Below, one piece after another: positions 42,545 to 49,574 of a DNA stretch of 64,000 bases (position 1 is its first letter; each line of letters opens with the position of its first letter). The stretch comes from Chitinophaga japonensis. Its GTDB lineage: Bacteria; Bacteroidota; Bacteroidia; Chitinophagales; Chitinophagaceae. The translations under genes were made by a program, and so were the position numbers. Location of the stretch: contig NZ_VLLG01000003.1 of NCBI RefSeq assembly GCF_007830125.1, forward strand, positions 1,753,115 to 1,817,114, given 5' to 3'. The notes beneath the pieces were generated by a model. It saw only the letters and a list, made by a program, of their open reading frames with translations. It did not search any database and was not told the origin of the DNA.

Positions 42545-43132
42545 ATGTTTGCAACAACCAATAATGATACGGCCATCCAACTATTACAGGCCATCGGGCT
42601 GAGCGAAGCCGCTTTGTCCGGCCACCTGCAGGCCTTGGTCACCACGGATGCCCGCTACCTGAAGGACCTGAAGATCAATGTGACCAATGCCCTGGGAGCC
42701 GCCACCCTTACCAAAAAGGAGGCTTACCTGGTAGGCCTGGCCGTGGCGGTGAATGAGAAGCAGGCCGCCCTGCAGACCGCCTTTGAGGCGCTGGCCCGGC
42801 AGGAAGGCGCTACGGACAAGGAAGTGGCGGAAACCATTAGCTGCACTTCCCTGATGAACACCAACAACGTGTTCTACCGTTTCCGTCACTTTGTGAACAA
42901 GGAATTCTATAATACCACGCCTGCCGGCATCCGCATGAGCATTATGGCCAACCCGGTGCTGGGTAAGGAGTTCTTCGAGCTGCTGAGCCTCGTGATCTCC
43001 GCCCTGAACGGCTGCGAGATGTGCGTGACCTCCCACGAGGAGGCCCTGCTGAAGCATGGTACTGAGCAGCAGCGGATCCTGGATGCTGTAAGGCTGGGCG
43101 CCGTGCTGCGGAGCGTAGTAGTGCTGCTGTAA
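42545..43132 (+). CDS. AhpD-like carboxymuconolactone decarboxylase family protein
   Basis: A protein of 195 residues from the ATG at 42545. The frame is open from 42467, but that part is hairpin sequence. The redox centre is LNGCEMCVTSHEEALLKHGT (CxxC with the downstream histidine), as in AhpD, the electron donor for certain AhpC proteins. The all-helical body, with NNVFYRFRHFVNKEFYNTTP, matches the AhpD two-helix-bundle type. Close pairing with the CPCNW-type peroxiredoxin supports a functional couple in peroxide defence. Confidence 0.9.
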   Translation: MFATTNNDTAIQLLQAIGLSEAALSGHLQALVTTDARYLKDLKINVTNALGAATLTKKEAYLVGLAVAVNEKQAALQTAFEALARQEGATDKEVAETISCTSLMNTNNVFYRFRHFVNKEFYNTTPAGIRMSIMANPVLGKEFFELLSLVISALNGCEMCVTSHEEALLKHGTEQQRILDAVRLGAVLRSVVVLL

Positions 43133-43138
43133 TATGCG

Positions 43139-43282
43139 GCGGTGTGAATAGGCTGGTGCGCCGGTGATGGAAAAATGAAGCAATGTGGATAAGTAAAAAC
43201 AGCAATAATTATAAATAACTGGATATCAGGTAATTGTTGATCATTAGCGCATCGGCGCACCAGCATATTGGCACATTCACAC
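43139..43282. repeat. Hairpin element with about 8-nt words (GCGCACCA family)
   Basis: The left arm (about 43139-43179) and right arm (43242-43282) pair in two blocks: GGTGTGAATA with the CACATTCACAC region, and CTGGTGCGCCG with CGGCGCACCAG. The right arm reads as GCGCATCG, GCGCACCA, GCATATTG, GCACATTC. About 60 nt of A/T-rich sequence lies between. It separates the AhpD-like gene from the rpmB promoter. Confidence 0.7.
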
Positions 43283-43311
43283 TGGGTTGTTAATAAAATC
43301 ACATAATAATA

Positions 43312-43343
43312 TTTGCGAAATCCATAAAAAAATTGGACTTTTG
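43312..43343 (+). promoter_or_regulatory. rpmB operon promoter, with overlapping hairpin
   Basis: TTTG (43312-43315) and GACTTTTG (43336-43343, one mismatch) 20 bp apart. TTGGACT (43333-43339) and AGTCCAA (43345-43351) form a perfect stem over the -7 box and start site, followed by AATTTTTT. The stem may be chance, or may shape the 5' end of the ribosomal protein transcript. Confidence 0.65.
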
Positions 43344-43364
43344 CAGTCCAAAATTTTTTCGATC

Positions 43365-43601
43365 ATGGCAAGAGTATGTCAGGTGACAGGAAAGAAGCCG
43401 ATAACAGGTCACCATGTTTCCTTCTCTAATATCAAAACAAAGAGAAGATTTCTGCCCAACCTGCAGAAAAAGCGTTTTTTCCTGGCGGAAGAAGACCGCT
43501 GGATATCCTTGAAAGTGTCTGCGGACGGCTTGAGGACGATCAATAAAAGAGGTTTGTATGCAGTAGTGAAGGAATTGCGTGCAGCCGGGCAGGAAATCTA
43601 A
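43365..43601 (+). CDS. rpmB: Large-subunit ribosomal protein bL28
   Basis: A protein of 78 residues, MARVCQVTGKKPITGHHVSF at the start and KTKRRFLPNLQKKRFFLAEE in the middle, the standard bL28 sequence. The ATG at 43365 is the family start; the open frame before it from 43287 is leader. It is the first gene of the rpmB-rpmG-DUF4295 set that is conserved in Bacteroidota and lies 27 bp before rpmG. Confidence 0.97.
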   Translation: MARVCQVTGKKPITGHHVSFSNIKTKRRFLPNLQKKRFFLAEEDRWISLKVSADGLRTINKRGLYAVVKELRAAGQEI

Positions 43602-43628
43602 TTACGGAATTCACTAATTGTATATACA

Positions 43629-43811
43629 ATGGCAAAGAAAGGTAACAGGGTGCAGGTTATACTGGAATGTACCGAGCATAAGAACTCTGGACAGCCGGGT
43701 ACTTCCCGTTATATCACCAACAAGAACAAAAAGAACACTCCGGAGCGCCTGGAGCTGAAAAAGTACAATCCTATTCTGAGGAAGGTAACTGTACACAAAG
43801 AGATTAAATAA
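43629..43811 (+). CDS. rpmG: Large-subunit ribosomal protein bL33
   Basis: A protein of 60 residues: MAKKGNRVQVILECTEHKNS, then TSRYITNKNKKNTPERLELK and KYNPILRKVTVHKEIK. This is bL33. The zinc-binding cysteine pairs of one bL33 type are reduced to a single cysteine here, so it is the zinc-independent (C-minus) kind. Translation follows rpmB after 27 bp. Confidence 0.96.
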   Translation: MAKKGNRVQVILECTEHKNSGQPGTSRYITNKNKKNTPERLELKKYNPILRKVTVHKEIK

Positions 43812-43830
43812 CCTGATTTCAAGACCTTCA

Positions 43831-43865
43831 GGACCCGGCAGGTTTCCAAAACCCGCCAGGTCCCG
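43831..43865. repeat. GACCTGCCAGG-type palindromic repeat inside the ribosomal protein operon
   Basis: GGACCCGGCAGGTTT and AAACCCGCCAGGTCCC can form a stem with two mismatches. The same word family builds the terminator-like repeat at 52715-52751. It lies between rpmG and the DUF4295 gene and could stabilise or divide the transcript. Confidence 0.6.
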
Positions 43866-43884
43866 GAGATAAATCTATAAACCA

Positions 43885-44055
43885 ATGGCAAAACAAGCTA
43901 AAACCGCGATCAAGAAAGATAACAAGGGTGGTGCTGACTCCAAGGTATGGACCAAAGTGATCAAAGCGGTACGTTCTCCCAAGTCCGGTGCCTATACCTT
44001 TAAAGAAGCCATCGTGCACAAGGACAAGGTACAGGAGTACATGAACCAAAAGTAA
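43885..44055 (+). CDS. DUF4295-family small protein of the ribosomal operon
   Basis: A very basic protein of 56 residues: MAKQAKTAIKKDNKGGADSK, VWTKVIKAVRSPKSGAYTFK, EAIVHKDKVQEYMNQK. It is the DUF4295 protein that follows rpmG in Bacteroidota. Charge, size and location argue for a ribosome-associated role; none is established to my knowledge. A strong terminator begins 29 bp after the stop codon. Confidence 0.92.
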   Translation: MAKQAKTAIKKDNKGGADSKVWTKVIKAVRSPKSGAYTFKEAIVHKDKVQEYMNQK

Positions 44056-44083
44056 TTCGGCTTTACTAGATCATACTGCACAG

Positions 44084-44115
44084 AAGCTGTCCCGTTCTTT
44101 ACGGACAGCTTTTTG
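44084..44115 (+). terminator. Terminator of the rpmB-rpmG-DUF4295 operon
   Basis: AAGCTGTCC (44084-44092) and GGACAGCTT (44103-44111) form a perfect 9-bp stem, followed by TTTT. Confidence 0.85.
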
Positions 44116-44117
44116 TG

Positions 44118-44148
44118 TTTGTAACCTGTCCGCTTTATCTTATTTTCG
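44118..44148 (+). promoter_or_regulatory. ftsY promoter
   Basis: TTTG (44118-44121) and TATTTTCG (44141-44148, one mismatch) with a 19-bp spacer, directly after the operon terminator. ftsY would therefore have its own transcript, with a leader of close to 90 nt. Confidence 0.55.
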
Positions 44149-44242
44149 TTCATCAAAATCCTGGTGTCGTGTCAATTGTGCAATGCCGTACAGTGCATGA
44201 CGCTGTGGGCCGGAACTGTAGCGACGGTCTAAAATCATCATT

Positions 44243-45205
44243 ATGAGCTTTTTTAATAAACTATTCTCCAGGGAAAAGAAGGAAAGCCTGGACCAGGGAT
44301 TGCAGAAGACCAAAGAGAGCTTTCTTACCAAGATAGGAAGGGCGGTGGCCGGTAAATCTACCGTGGACACCGAGGTGCTGGACAACCTGGAGGAAGCCCT
44401 GGTATCCGCCGACGTGGGCGTGGATACCACCGTGCAGATCATAGACCGCATTGAAAAAAGAGTGGCAAAAGATAAATACCTGGGAGCCAGCGAGTTGAAC
44501 AGGATATTGCAAGAAGAAATTGCAGCCTTGCTGGTGGAAGCGCCGGACAGCGGCTTCCGGGACTTCGAAACACCGGAAGGCAAAAAGCCTTATGTGATCA
44601 TGGTAGTGGGCGTGAACGGCGTAGGCAAGACCACCACCATCGGTAAACTGGCCTATAACTACAAAAAGGCCGGCAAGTCCGTGCTGCTGGGGGCTGCGGA
44701 TACCTTCAGGGCCGCGGCGGTAGACCAGTTAACAGTATGGAGCGAGCGGGCCGGCGTACCTATTGTAAAGCAGCAGATGGGCTCCGACCCCGGCGCCGTA
44801 GCCTTTGATACCGTACAGAGCGGGGTGGCCCGCAATGCGGACGTTATCATTATAGACACCGCCGGCCGCCTGCACAACAAAGCCCACCTCATGGAAGAGC
44901 TGAGCAAGATCAAGCGTGTCATGAAAAAAATGATCCCGGACGCCCCGCACGAGGTGCTGCTGGTGCTGGACGGTTCTACCGGGCAGAATGCCCTGGAGCA
45001 GGCCCGGCAGTTTACCGCAGCCACGGAAGTGACCGCCCTGGCTATCACCAAGCTGGATGGCACTGCCAAGGGCGGCGTGGTGCTGGCCATTGCCCACCAG
45101 TTTAAAATACCCGTCAAATATATTGGCATCGGGGAGAAAATGGAGGACCTGCAGGTGTTTGACAAAGAGGAGTTCGTAGACTCGCTTTTCAGTATAAAAA
45201 ACTGA
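44243..45205 (+). CDS. ftsY: Signal recognition particle receptor FtsY
   Basis: A protein of 320 residues, a GTPase that docks ribosome-SRP complexes at the membrane. The N domain (residues 1-95) is followed by the G domain: GVNGVGKTTTIGKLAYNYKK (P-loop), LLGAADTFRAAAVDQLTVWS, VIIIDTAGRLHNKAHLMEEL, TKLDGTAKGGVVLAIAHQFK and the end YIGIGEKMEDLQVFDKEEFV. The acidic A domain of E. coli FtsY is missing, as in many bacteria. It sits next to the rpmB set, the usual order in this phylum. Confidence 0.97.
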   Translation: MSFFNKLFSREKKESLDQGLQKTKESFLTKIGRAVAGKSTVDTEVLDNLEEALVSADVGVDTTVQIIDRIEKRVAKDKYLGASELNRILQEEIAALLVEAPDSGFRDFETPEGKKPYVIMVVGVNGVGKTTTIGKLAYNYKKAGKSVLLGAADTFRAAAVDQLTVWSERAGVPIVKQQMGSDPGAVAFDTVQSGVARNADVIIIDTAGRLHNKAHLMEELSKIKRVMKKMIPDAPHEVLLVLDGSTGQNALEQARQFTAATEVTALAITKLDGTAKGGVVLAIAHQFKIPVKYIGIGEKMEDLQVFDKEEFVDSLFSIKN

Positions 45206-45303
45206 TTACCAGTCTGATGTGAGTGTTGTGTGCAGGTGTTGTTGAAGTGTGGCGCCCAAATGATGGAACGTATTTACCTTTTACAACATCACAACACCAA
45301 CAT

Positions 45304-46173
45304 ATGAACATCGTCGCTATAGACCGGGTGGACGAGATTGCGCCCGATGCTTTCCGGCAACAATATTATGAGCCGCGGAAGCCACTGGTGATCACAGGCC
45401 TGAGCCGGCAATGGCCCGCCAGGGAAAAATGGACCTGGGAGCACTTCAAGTCCATCGTAGGTGACCAGACAGTAGGTGTTTACAACAATGAAAGGGCAGG
45501 GGCCGGCACTCCCGTAAACGGTGCGGACAACTACATCCGGTTTGGCGATTACCTGGATATGATCCAGCAGGGCCCCGTTACCCTCCGCATTTTCCTCTTT
45601 AACATTTTCCGGTACGCGCCTGACATTGTGCAGGATTTTACCTGGCCGGACCACCTGGTAAAAGGCCTGCTCCGGAAGTACCCCATGCTGTTTGTGGGTG
45701 GCGCCGGCTCCGTGGCGCACATGCATTACGACATTGACCTCTCGCACATTTTCCATACCCAGTTCCTGGGCCGCAAAAGGGTGCTGCTGCTGGAGAACAA
45801 CCAGTCGCCCTACATTTACCGCATGCCCTTTACGGTGGAAAGCGCCGCCAGCTTCGTGGACTGGCACAAGGCGCTGGACACCGAACAGTTTCCCGCGCTC
45901 AAATACGCCAACGGGTACACGACCATCCTGCACCACGGCGATACCCTGTTCATGCCGGGCGGCTACTGGCATCATATGGAGTATATGGACAGCGGCTTTG
46001 CCATGAGCCTGCGCGCCCTGGACCAGCGCCTGTCCGGCAAGCTGAACGGACTTTACCACATTGTCGGCCTGCGGGGCATGAACAACCTGCTGATCCGCCT
46101 GGCTCCCCAATGGTGGTACCACTACAAGCGCAGGATGGCCCACCGGAATGCGCAGCGCGTGCTGCGCAATTAA
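45304..46173 (+). CDS. JmjC/cupin_8-type Fe(II)- and 2-oxoglutarate-dependent oxygenase
   Basis: A protein of 289 residues from the ATG at 45304. It resembles the FIH-like hydroxylases: REPLVITGLSRQW-type opening (seen as PRKPLVITGLSRQWPAREKW), iron ligands His-x-Asp in AHMHYDIDLSHIFHTQFLGR and a distal histidine in LFMPGGYWHHMEYMDSGFAM, plus a lysine in RKRVLL that could bind 2-oxoglutarate. The substrate, probably a protein or small molecule, is unknown. The stop codon TAA is the first word of the repeat at 46169. Confidence 0.88.
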   Translation: MNIVAIDRVDEIAPDAFRQQYYEPRKPLVITGLSRQWPAREKWTWEHFKSIVGDQTVGVYNNERAGAGTPVNGADNYIRFGDYLDMIQQGPVTLRIFLFNIFRYAPDIVQDFTWPDHLVKGLLRKYPMLFVGGAGSVAHMHYDIDLSHIFHTQFLGRKRVLLLENNQSPYIYRMPFTVESAASFVDWHKALDTEQFPALKYANGYTTILHHGDTLFMPGGYWHHMEYMDSGFAMSLRALDQRLSGKLNGLYHIVGLRGMNNLLIRLAPQWWYHYKRRMAHRNAQRVLRN

Positions 46174-46266
46174 TAATGAATAATTAATAATGAATAATCG
46201 GCAGCAAGTGTGACAGGCTGTATATTCGTGTCATAATTATTCATTATTAATTATTAACTGTTAATT
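46169..46266. repeat. Heptad-word hairpin element, ATTATTC family, copy 2
   Basis: Left arm 46169-46198 (AATAATG, AATAATT) and right arm 46233-46266 (ATTATTC, ATTATTA, ATTATTA). The loop of about 35 nt contains TGACA and TGTCA, which can pair. The left arm provides the stop codon of the upstream gene. The loop differs from that of the copy at 29628. Confidence 0.8.
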
Positions 46267-46274
46267 TTTTTTGG

Positions 46275-46282
46275 TAATTTTG
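46275..46282 (+). promoter_or_regulatory. -7 promoter element for rimO
   Basis: TAATTTTG fits TAnnTTTG exactly, right after the repeat at 46169-46266. The leader would be about 100 nt. A clear -33 element is missing. Confidence 0.5.
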
Positions 46283-46388
46283 CACCTTCTTGTATAAGCC
46301 CCCACTAAGGCAAAGTCACATACAGTAAGTCTGCTGTTTTTATTTGTTCGTGTCTTGAATGTCTTCGTGGCGGTAACCCAACCGGCAA

Positions 46389-47696
46389 ATGAAGACTAAA
46401 ACACTAAAGAAAGACAAGGTTAACATTATTACATTAGGTTGTTCCAAGAATATGGTAGATTCAGAGGTGCTCAGCGGCCAGTTAAAGGCCAATGAGATCG
46501 ATGTAGTGCATGAGAGCGCCCGGAAGGACCATAACATTGTGGTGGTGAATACCTGCGGCTTTATTGACAAGGCCAAGGAAGAATCCATCAATACCATCCT
46601 GGAGCAGGTGGAGCTGAAAGAGCGGGGCCGGCTGGACAAAGTGTATGTAACCGGCTGCCTGAGCGAACGTTACCGTGGCGACCTGGAGCAGGAAATACCC
46701 GGTGTGGACGCCTGGTTTGGCACCATGGAGCTGCCGCTGATACTGAAGCAGTTTGACGCGGATTATAAAGCCGAGCTGCTGGGAGAGCGCCTGCTAAGCA
46801 CGCCCAAGCATTATGCTTACCTGAAGATAGCCGAAGGCTGCAACCGTACCTGTTCCTTCTGCGCTATTCCGCTGATGCGGGGCGGGCATGTGTCCAAACC
46901 CATTGAGGCCATTGTGCAGGAAGCGGAAAAGCTGGTGCGCGCAGGCGTAAAGGAAGTGATGCTGATAGCGCAGGAGCTTACCTATTACGGCCTGGACCTG
47001 TACAGGGAGCGCCGGCTGGCGGACCTGCTGAAAGCGCTGGCCGCCGTACCGGGACTGGAATGGATCCGGCTGCACTATGCCTACCCGCACAAGTTCCCCA
47101 TGGACGTGCTGGACGTAATGCGGGAGCATCCCAATATCTGCAACTACCTGGACATGCCGCTGCAGCATGCGGCAGACAACATGCTGAAAGCCATGAAAAG
47201 GCAGATCACCCGGGTGGAAATGGAAGACCTCATTCACGCTATCCGCGAAAAGGTGCCCGGCATCTGCCTGCGCACCACGCTGATCACCGGTTTTCCCGGG
47301 GAGACCCTGGAAGACGTGGAAGAGCTGAAGCGCTTCCTGGAAGCCATGCGCTTTGACCGGGTAGGCATCTTCACCTACAGCCATGAGGAAGGCACCAGCG
47401 CCTATGCCCTGGAGGATAACATCCCCGCCGAAGAAAAGGAGAGAAGGGCGCAGGAGATCATGGAAGTGCAGCAGGAAATATCTTATGAAAAGAACCAGGA
47501 AAAAATAGGCCAGGTACTGAAAGTGATCGTGGATAAGAAAGAATCCGGCCGCTACCTGGCACGTACTGAATTTGACTCCGTAGAGGTGGACAACGAGGTG
47601 ATCATCAATACCAGCAAGCGCCTGCAACCCGGCGATTTTGTTCAGGTAAGGATCACCAAAGCGTTTGATTACGACCTGGAAGGAGAATTACTATAG
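46389..47696 (+). CDS. rimO: Ribosomal protein uS12 methylthiotransferase RimO
   Basis: A protein of 435 residues that adds a methylthio group to an aspartate of uS12. Three domains: the N-terminal UPF0004 part with three cluster cysteines (ITLGCSKNMVDSEVL, VVNTCGFIDKAKEESI, YVTGCLSERYRGDLEQEIPG), the radical SAM part (KIAEGCNRTCSFCAIPLMRG, CX3CX2C) and a C-terminal TRAM domain (VEVDNEVIINTSKRLQPGDF). LGCSKNMVDSE distinguishes RimO from MiaB. The gene follows a repeat and its own promoter and precedes a DEAD-box helicase gene by 36 bp. Confidence 0.96.
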   Translation: MKTKTLKKDKVNIITLGCSKNMVDSEVLSGQLKANEIDVVHESARKDHNIVVVNTCGFIDKAKEESINTILEQVELKERGRLDKVYVTGCLSERYRGDLEQEIPGVDAWFGTMELPLILKQFDADYKAELLGERLLSTPKHYAYLKIAEGCNRTCSFCAIPLMRGGHVSKPIEAIVQEAEKLVRAGVKEVMLIAQELTYYGLDLYRERRLADLLKALAAVPGLEWIRLHYAYPHKFPMDVLDVMREHPNICNYLDMPLQHAADNMLKAMKRQITRVEMEDLIHAIREKVPGICLRTTLITGFPGETLEDVEELKRFLEAMRFDRVGIFTYSHEEGTSAYALEDNIPAEEKERRAQEIMEVQQEISYEKNQEKIGQVLKVIVDKKESGRYLARTEFDSVEVDNEVIINTSKRLQPGDFVQVRITKAFDYDLEGELL

Positions 47697-47732
47697 AATA
47701 TAGCTCCCGACGGAGCTGGTTAAAGCAAATCA

Positions 47733-49445
47733 ATGACTACATTTGAATCACTGGGCCTACAGGAGCCCATTTTAAAAGGAATCCAGGACCTGGGATTTAT
47801 TGCACCTACACCCATACAGGAAAAAGCCATCCCCGTACTGCTGACCGGCGACCGGGACTTTGTGGGACTGGCGCAGACGGGCACGGGTAAAACGGCCGCA
47901 TTCGGCCTGCCCCTGCTGCAGCAACTGGATGTAAAACGCAGACAGCCGCAGGGCCTTGTGCTGTGCCCCACCCGCGAGCTGTGCCTGCAGATCACCAATG
48001 ACCTGAAGAATTTCAGCAAATACCTGGGAGAAGTAAGCGTGGTAGCCGTATATGGCGGCGCCAGCATTGTACAGCAGTTGCGCGAGCTGAAAAGAGGCGC
48101 GCATGTGGTAGTGGCCACCCCCGGCCGCCTGCTGGACATTATAGACCGTGGCGCGGTTAATTTTGAGCATGTGCGCTATGCCGTACTGGATGAGGCGGAT
48201 GAAATGCTGAACATGGGTTTCCAGGAGGATATCAATAACATATTGTCCAAAACCCCGCAAACCAAGACCACCTGGCTGTTCTCCGCCACCATGCCCCAGG
48301 AGGTGCGCCGCATTGCGCAGAACTACATGACAGATCCCTTTGAGCTGACAGTAGGCAACAAGAACAGCGGTAACGCCAATATCGAGCATGAATACTACGT
48401 GGTGCGCCCGCGTGAAAAATATGCCGCGCTGAAGCGTATCGTGGACTACAACCCGGAGATATTCGGCATCGTCTTTACCCGCACCAAGATAGAATCACAG
48501 GAGATCGCAGAATCCCTGATCCGCGACGGCTACAATGCCGATGCGCTGCATGGCGACCTTACCCAGCAGCAGCGTGACAAGGTGATGAAACGTTTCCGTG
48601 AAAAGTCCCTGCAGGTGCTGGTAGCTACGGATGTGGCGGCACGCGGTATCGATGTGGACAATGTTACCCACGTGATCAACTACGAACTGCCCGATGATGT
48701 GGAGAACTACACCCACCGCAGCGGCCGTACCGCCCGTGCAGGTAAATCAGGCATATCAATTGCTATTATCACCAACAGGGATATAGGGAAGATACGCCAG
48801 ATAGAAAGGGTGATCGGTAAGAAGTTCATCAAGGCCGAAGTGCCGGATGGCTTTGCGGTATGCGAAAAGCAACTTTTTGGCCTGGTGCACAAGGTGCATA
48901 ACGTAACCGTGAACGAGGAGCAGATAGAGCCCTACCTGGAGCGGATATACGAAGAGTTCCAGGACATGAGCAAGGAAGAGCTGATCAAGCGCTTTGCCTC
49001 CCTGGAGTTCAACGAGTTCCTGGAGTATTACAAGGACGCCCCGGACCTGAACGTGAAAGAGGAAAGACGCTCCTCCTACGAAGGCGGCGGCATGAGCTTC
49101 CGCGGCACCGGCAAATTCACCCGGCTGTTTATCAACCTGGGCTCCGTGGATGATTTTTCACGTGGCGACCTGTTGCGCTTCCTCTGCGATACCAGCGGGG
49201 TGCGCGGCAACAAGATAGGCCGTATAGACCTGAAGGGCGTGTACTCCTTCTTTGAAGTGGAGAATGATGTGGTGGAGAAATTTGTACAGGGATTCAAAAA
49301 AGCCGAACATAATGGACGCAGCGTACGTATTGAAATGTCGCAGGACGGCGATAAGCGCCGGGGAGGCAGCAATGGCCGTTCCTTCGGAGACGGTGGCGGC
49401 AGGAAGTACGGTGCACCCAGGCCCGGCTTTAAAAAGCGATATTAA
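47733..49445 (+). CDS. DEAD-box ATP-dependent RNA helicase with DbpA-type RNA-binding domain
   Basis: A protein of 570 residues. Helicase core: the Q motif region FIAPTPIQEKAIPVLL, AQTGTGKT, PTRELCLQI, TPGRLLDII, the DEAD box in VLDEADEMLNMGF, SAT, and HRSGRTARAGKSGISIAIIT. After about residue 390 comes a linker with a DbpA-like RNA-binding fold (FTRLFINLGSVDDFSRGDLL, IGRIDLKGVYSFFEVEND) and a Gly/Arg-rich tail. The arrangement resembles CsdA/DeaD proteins, which help ribosome assembly or cold adaptation. A strong terminator follows. Confidence 0.95.
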   Translation: MTTFESLGLQEPILKGIQDLGFIAPTPIQEKAIPVLLTGDRDFVGLAQTGTGKTAAFGLPLLQQLDVKRRQPQGLVLCPTRELCLQITNDLKNFSKYLGEVSVVAVYGGASIVQQLRELKRGAHVVVATPGRLLDIIDRGAVNFEHVRYAVLDEADEMLNMGFQEDINNILSKTPQTKTTWLFSATMPQEVRRIAQNYMTDPFELTVGNKNSGNANIEHEYYVVRPREKYAALKRIVDYNPEIFGIVFTRTKIESQEIAESLIRDGYNADALHGDLTQQQRDKVMKRFREKSLQVLVATDVAARGIDVDNVTHVINYELPDDVENYTHRSGRTARAGKSGISIAIITNRDIGKIRQIERVIGKKFIKAEVPDGFAVCEKQLFGLVHKVHNVTVNEEQIEPYLERIYEEFQDMSKEELIKRFASLEFNEFLEYYKDAPDLNVKEERRSSYEGGGMSFRGTGKFTRLFINLGSVDDFSRGDLLRFLCDTSGVRGNKIGRIDLKGVYSFFEVENDVVEKFVQGFKKAEHNGRSVRIEMSQDGDKRRGGSNGRSFGDGGGRKYGAPRPGFKKRY

Positions 49446-49470
49446 GTACATATATAGGGAAACGGAAAAT

Positions 49471-49506
49471 AAAAAGTCCTCCTGGTGCAGCCGGGAGGAC
49501 TTTTTT
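49471..49506 (+). terminator. Terminator after the DEAD-box helicase gene
   Basis: AAAAAGTCCTCC (49471-49482) pairs with GGAGGACTTTTTT (49494-49506) over an 11-nt loop. The stem is symmetrical with A and T runs on both sides. Confidence 0.9.
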
Positions 49507-49574
49507 CGTTATTTTCCACCTGAGAAACAACGCAGCCGTTTCCCGGAACTGAACAACTGTAATCCAGCAAGCCG

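Noticed and set aside
43333..43351. Rho-independent terminator upstream of rpmB
   Set aside because: The stem overlaps a well-spaced promoter (-7 box 43336-43343) and lies only 14 bp before the rpmB ATG, so a role as terminator is unlikely.
46290..46388. Possible tRNA or structured RNA upstream of rimO
   Set aside because: No cloverleaf or T-arm consensus was found; it is more simply the rimO leader.
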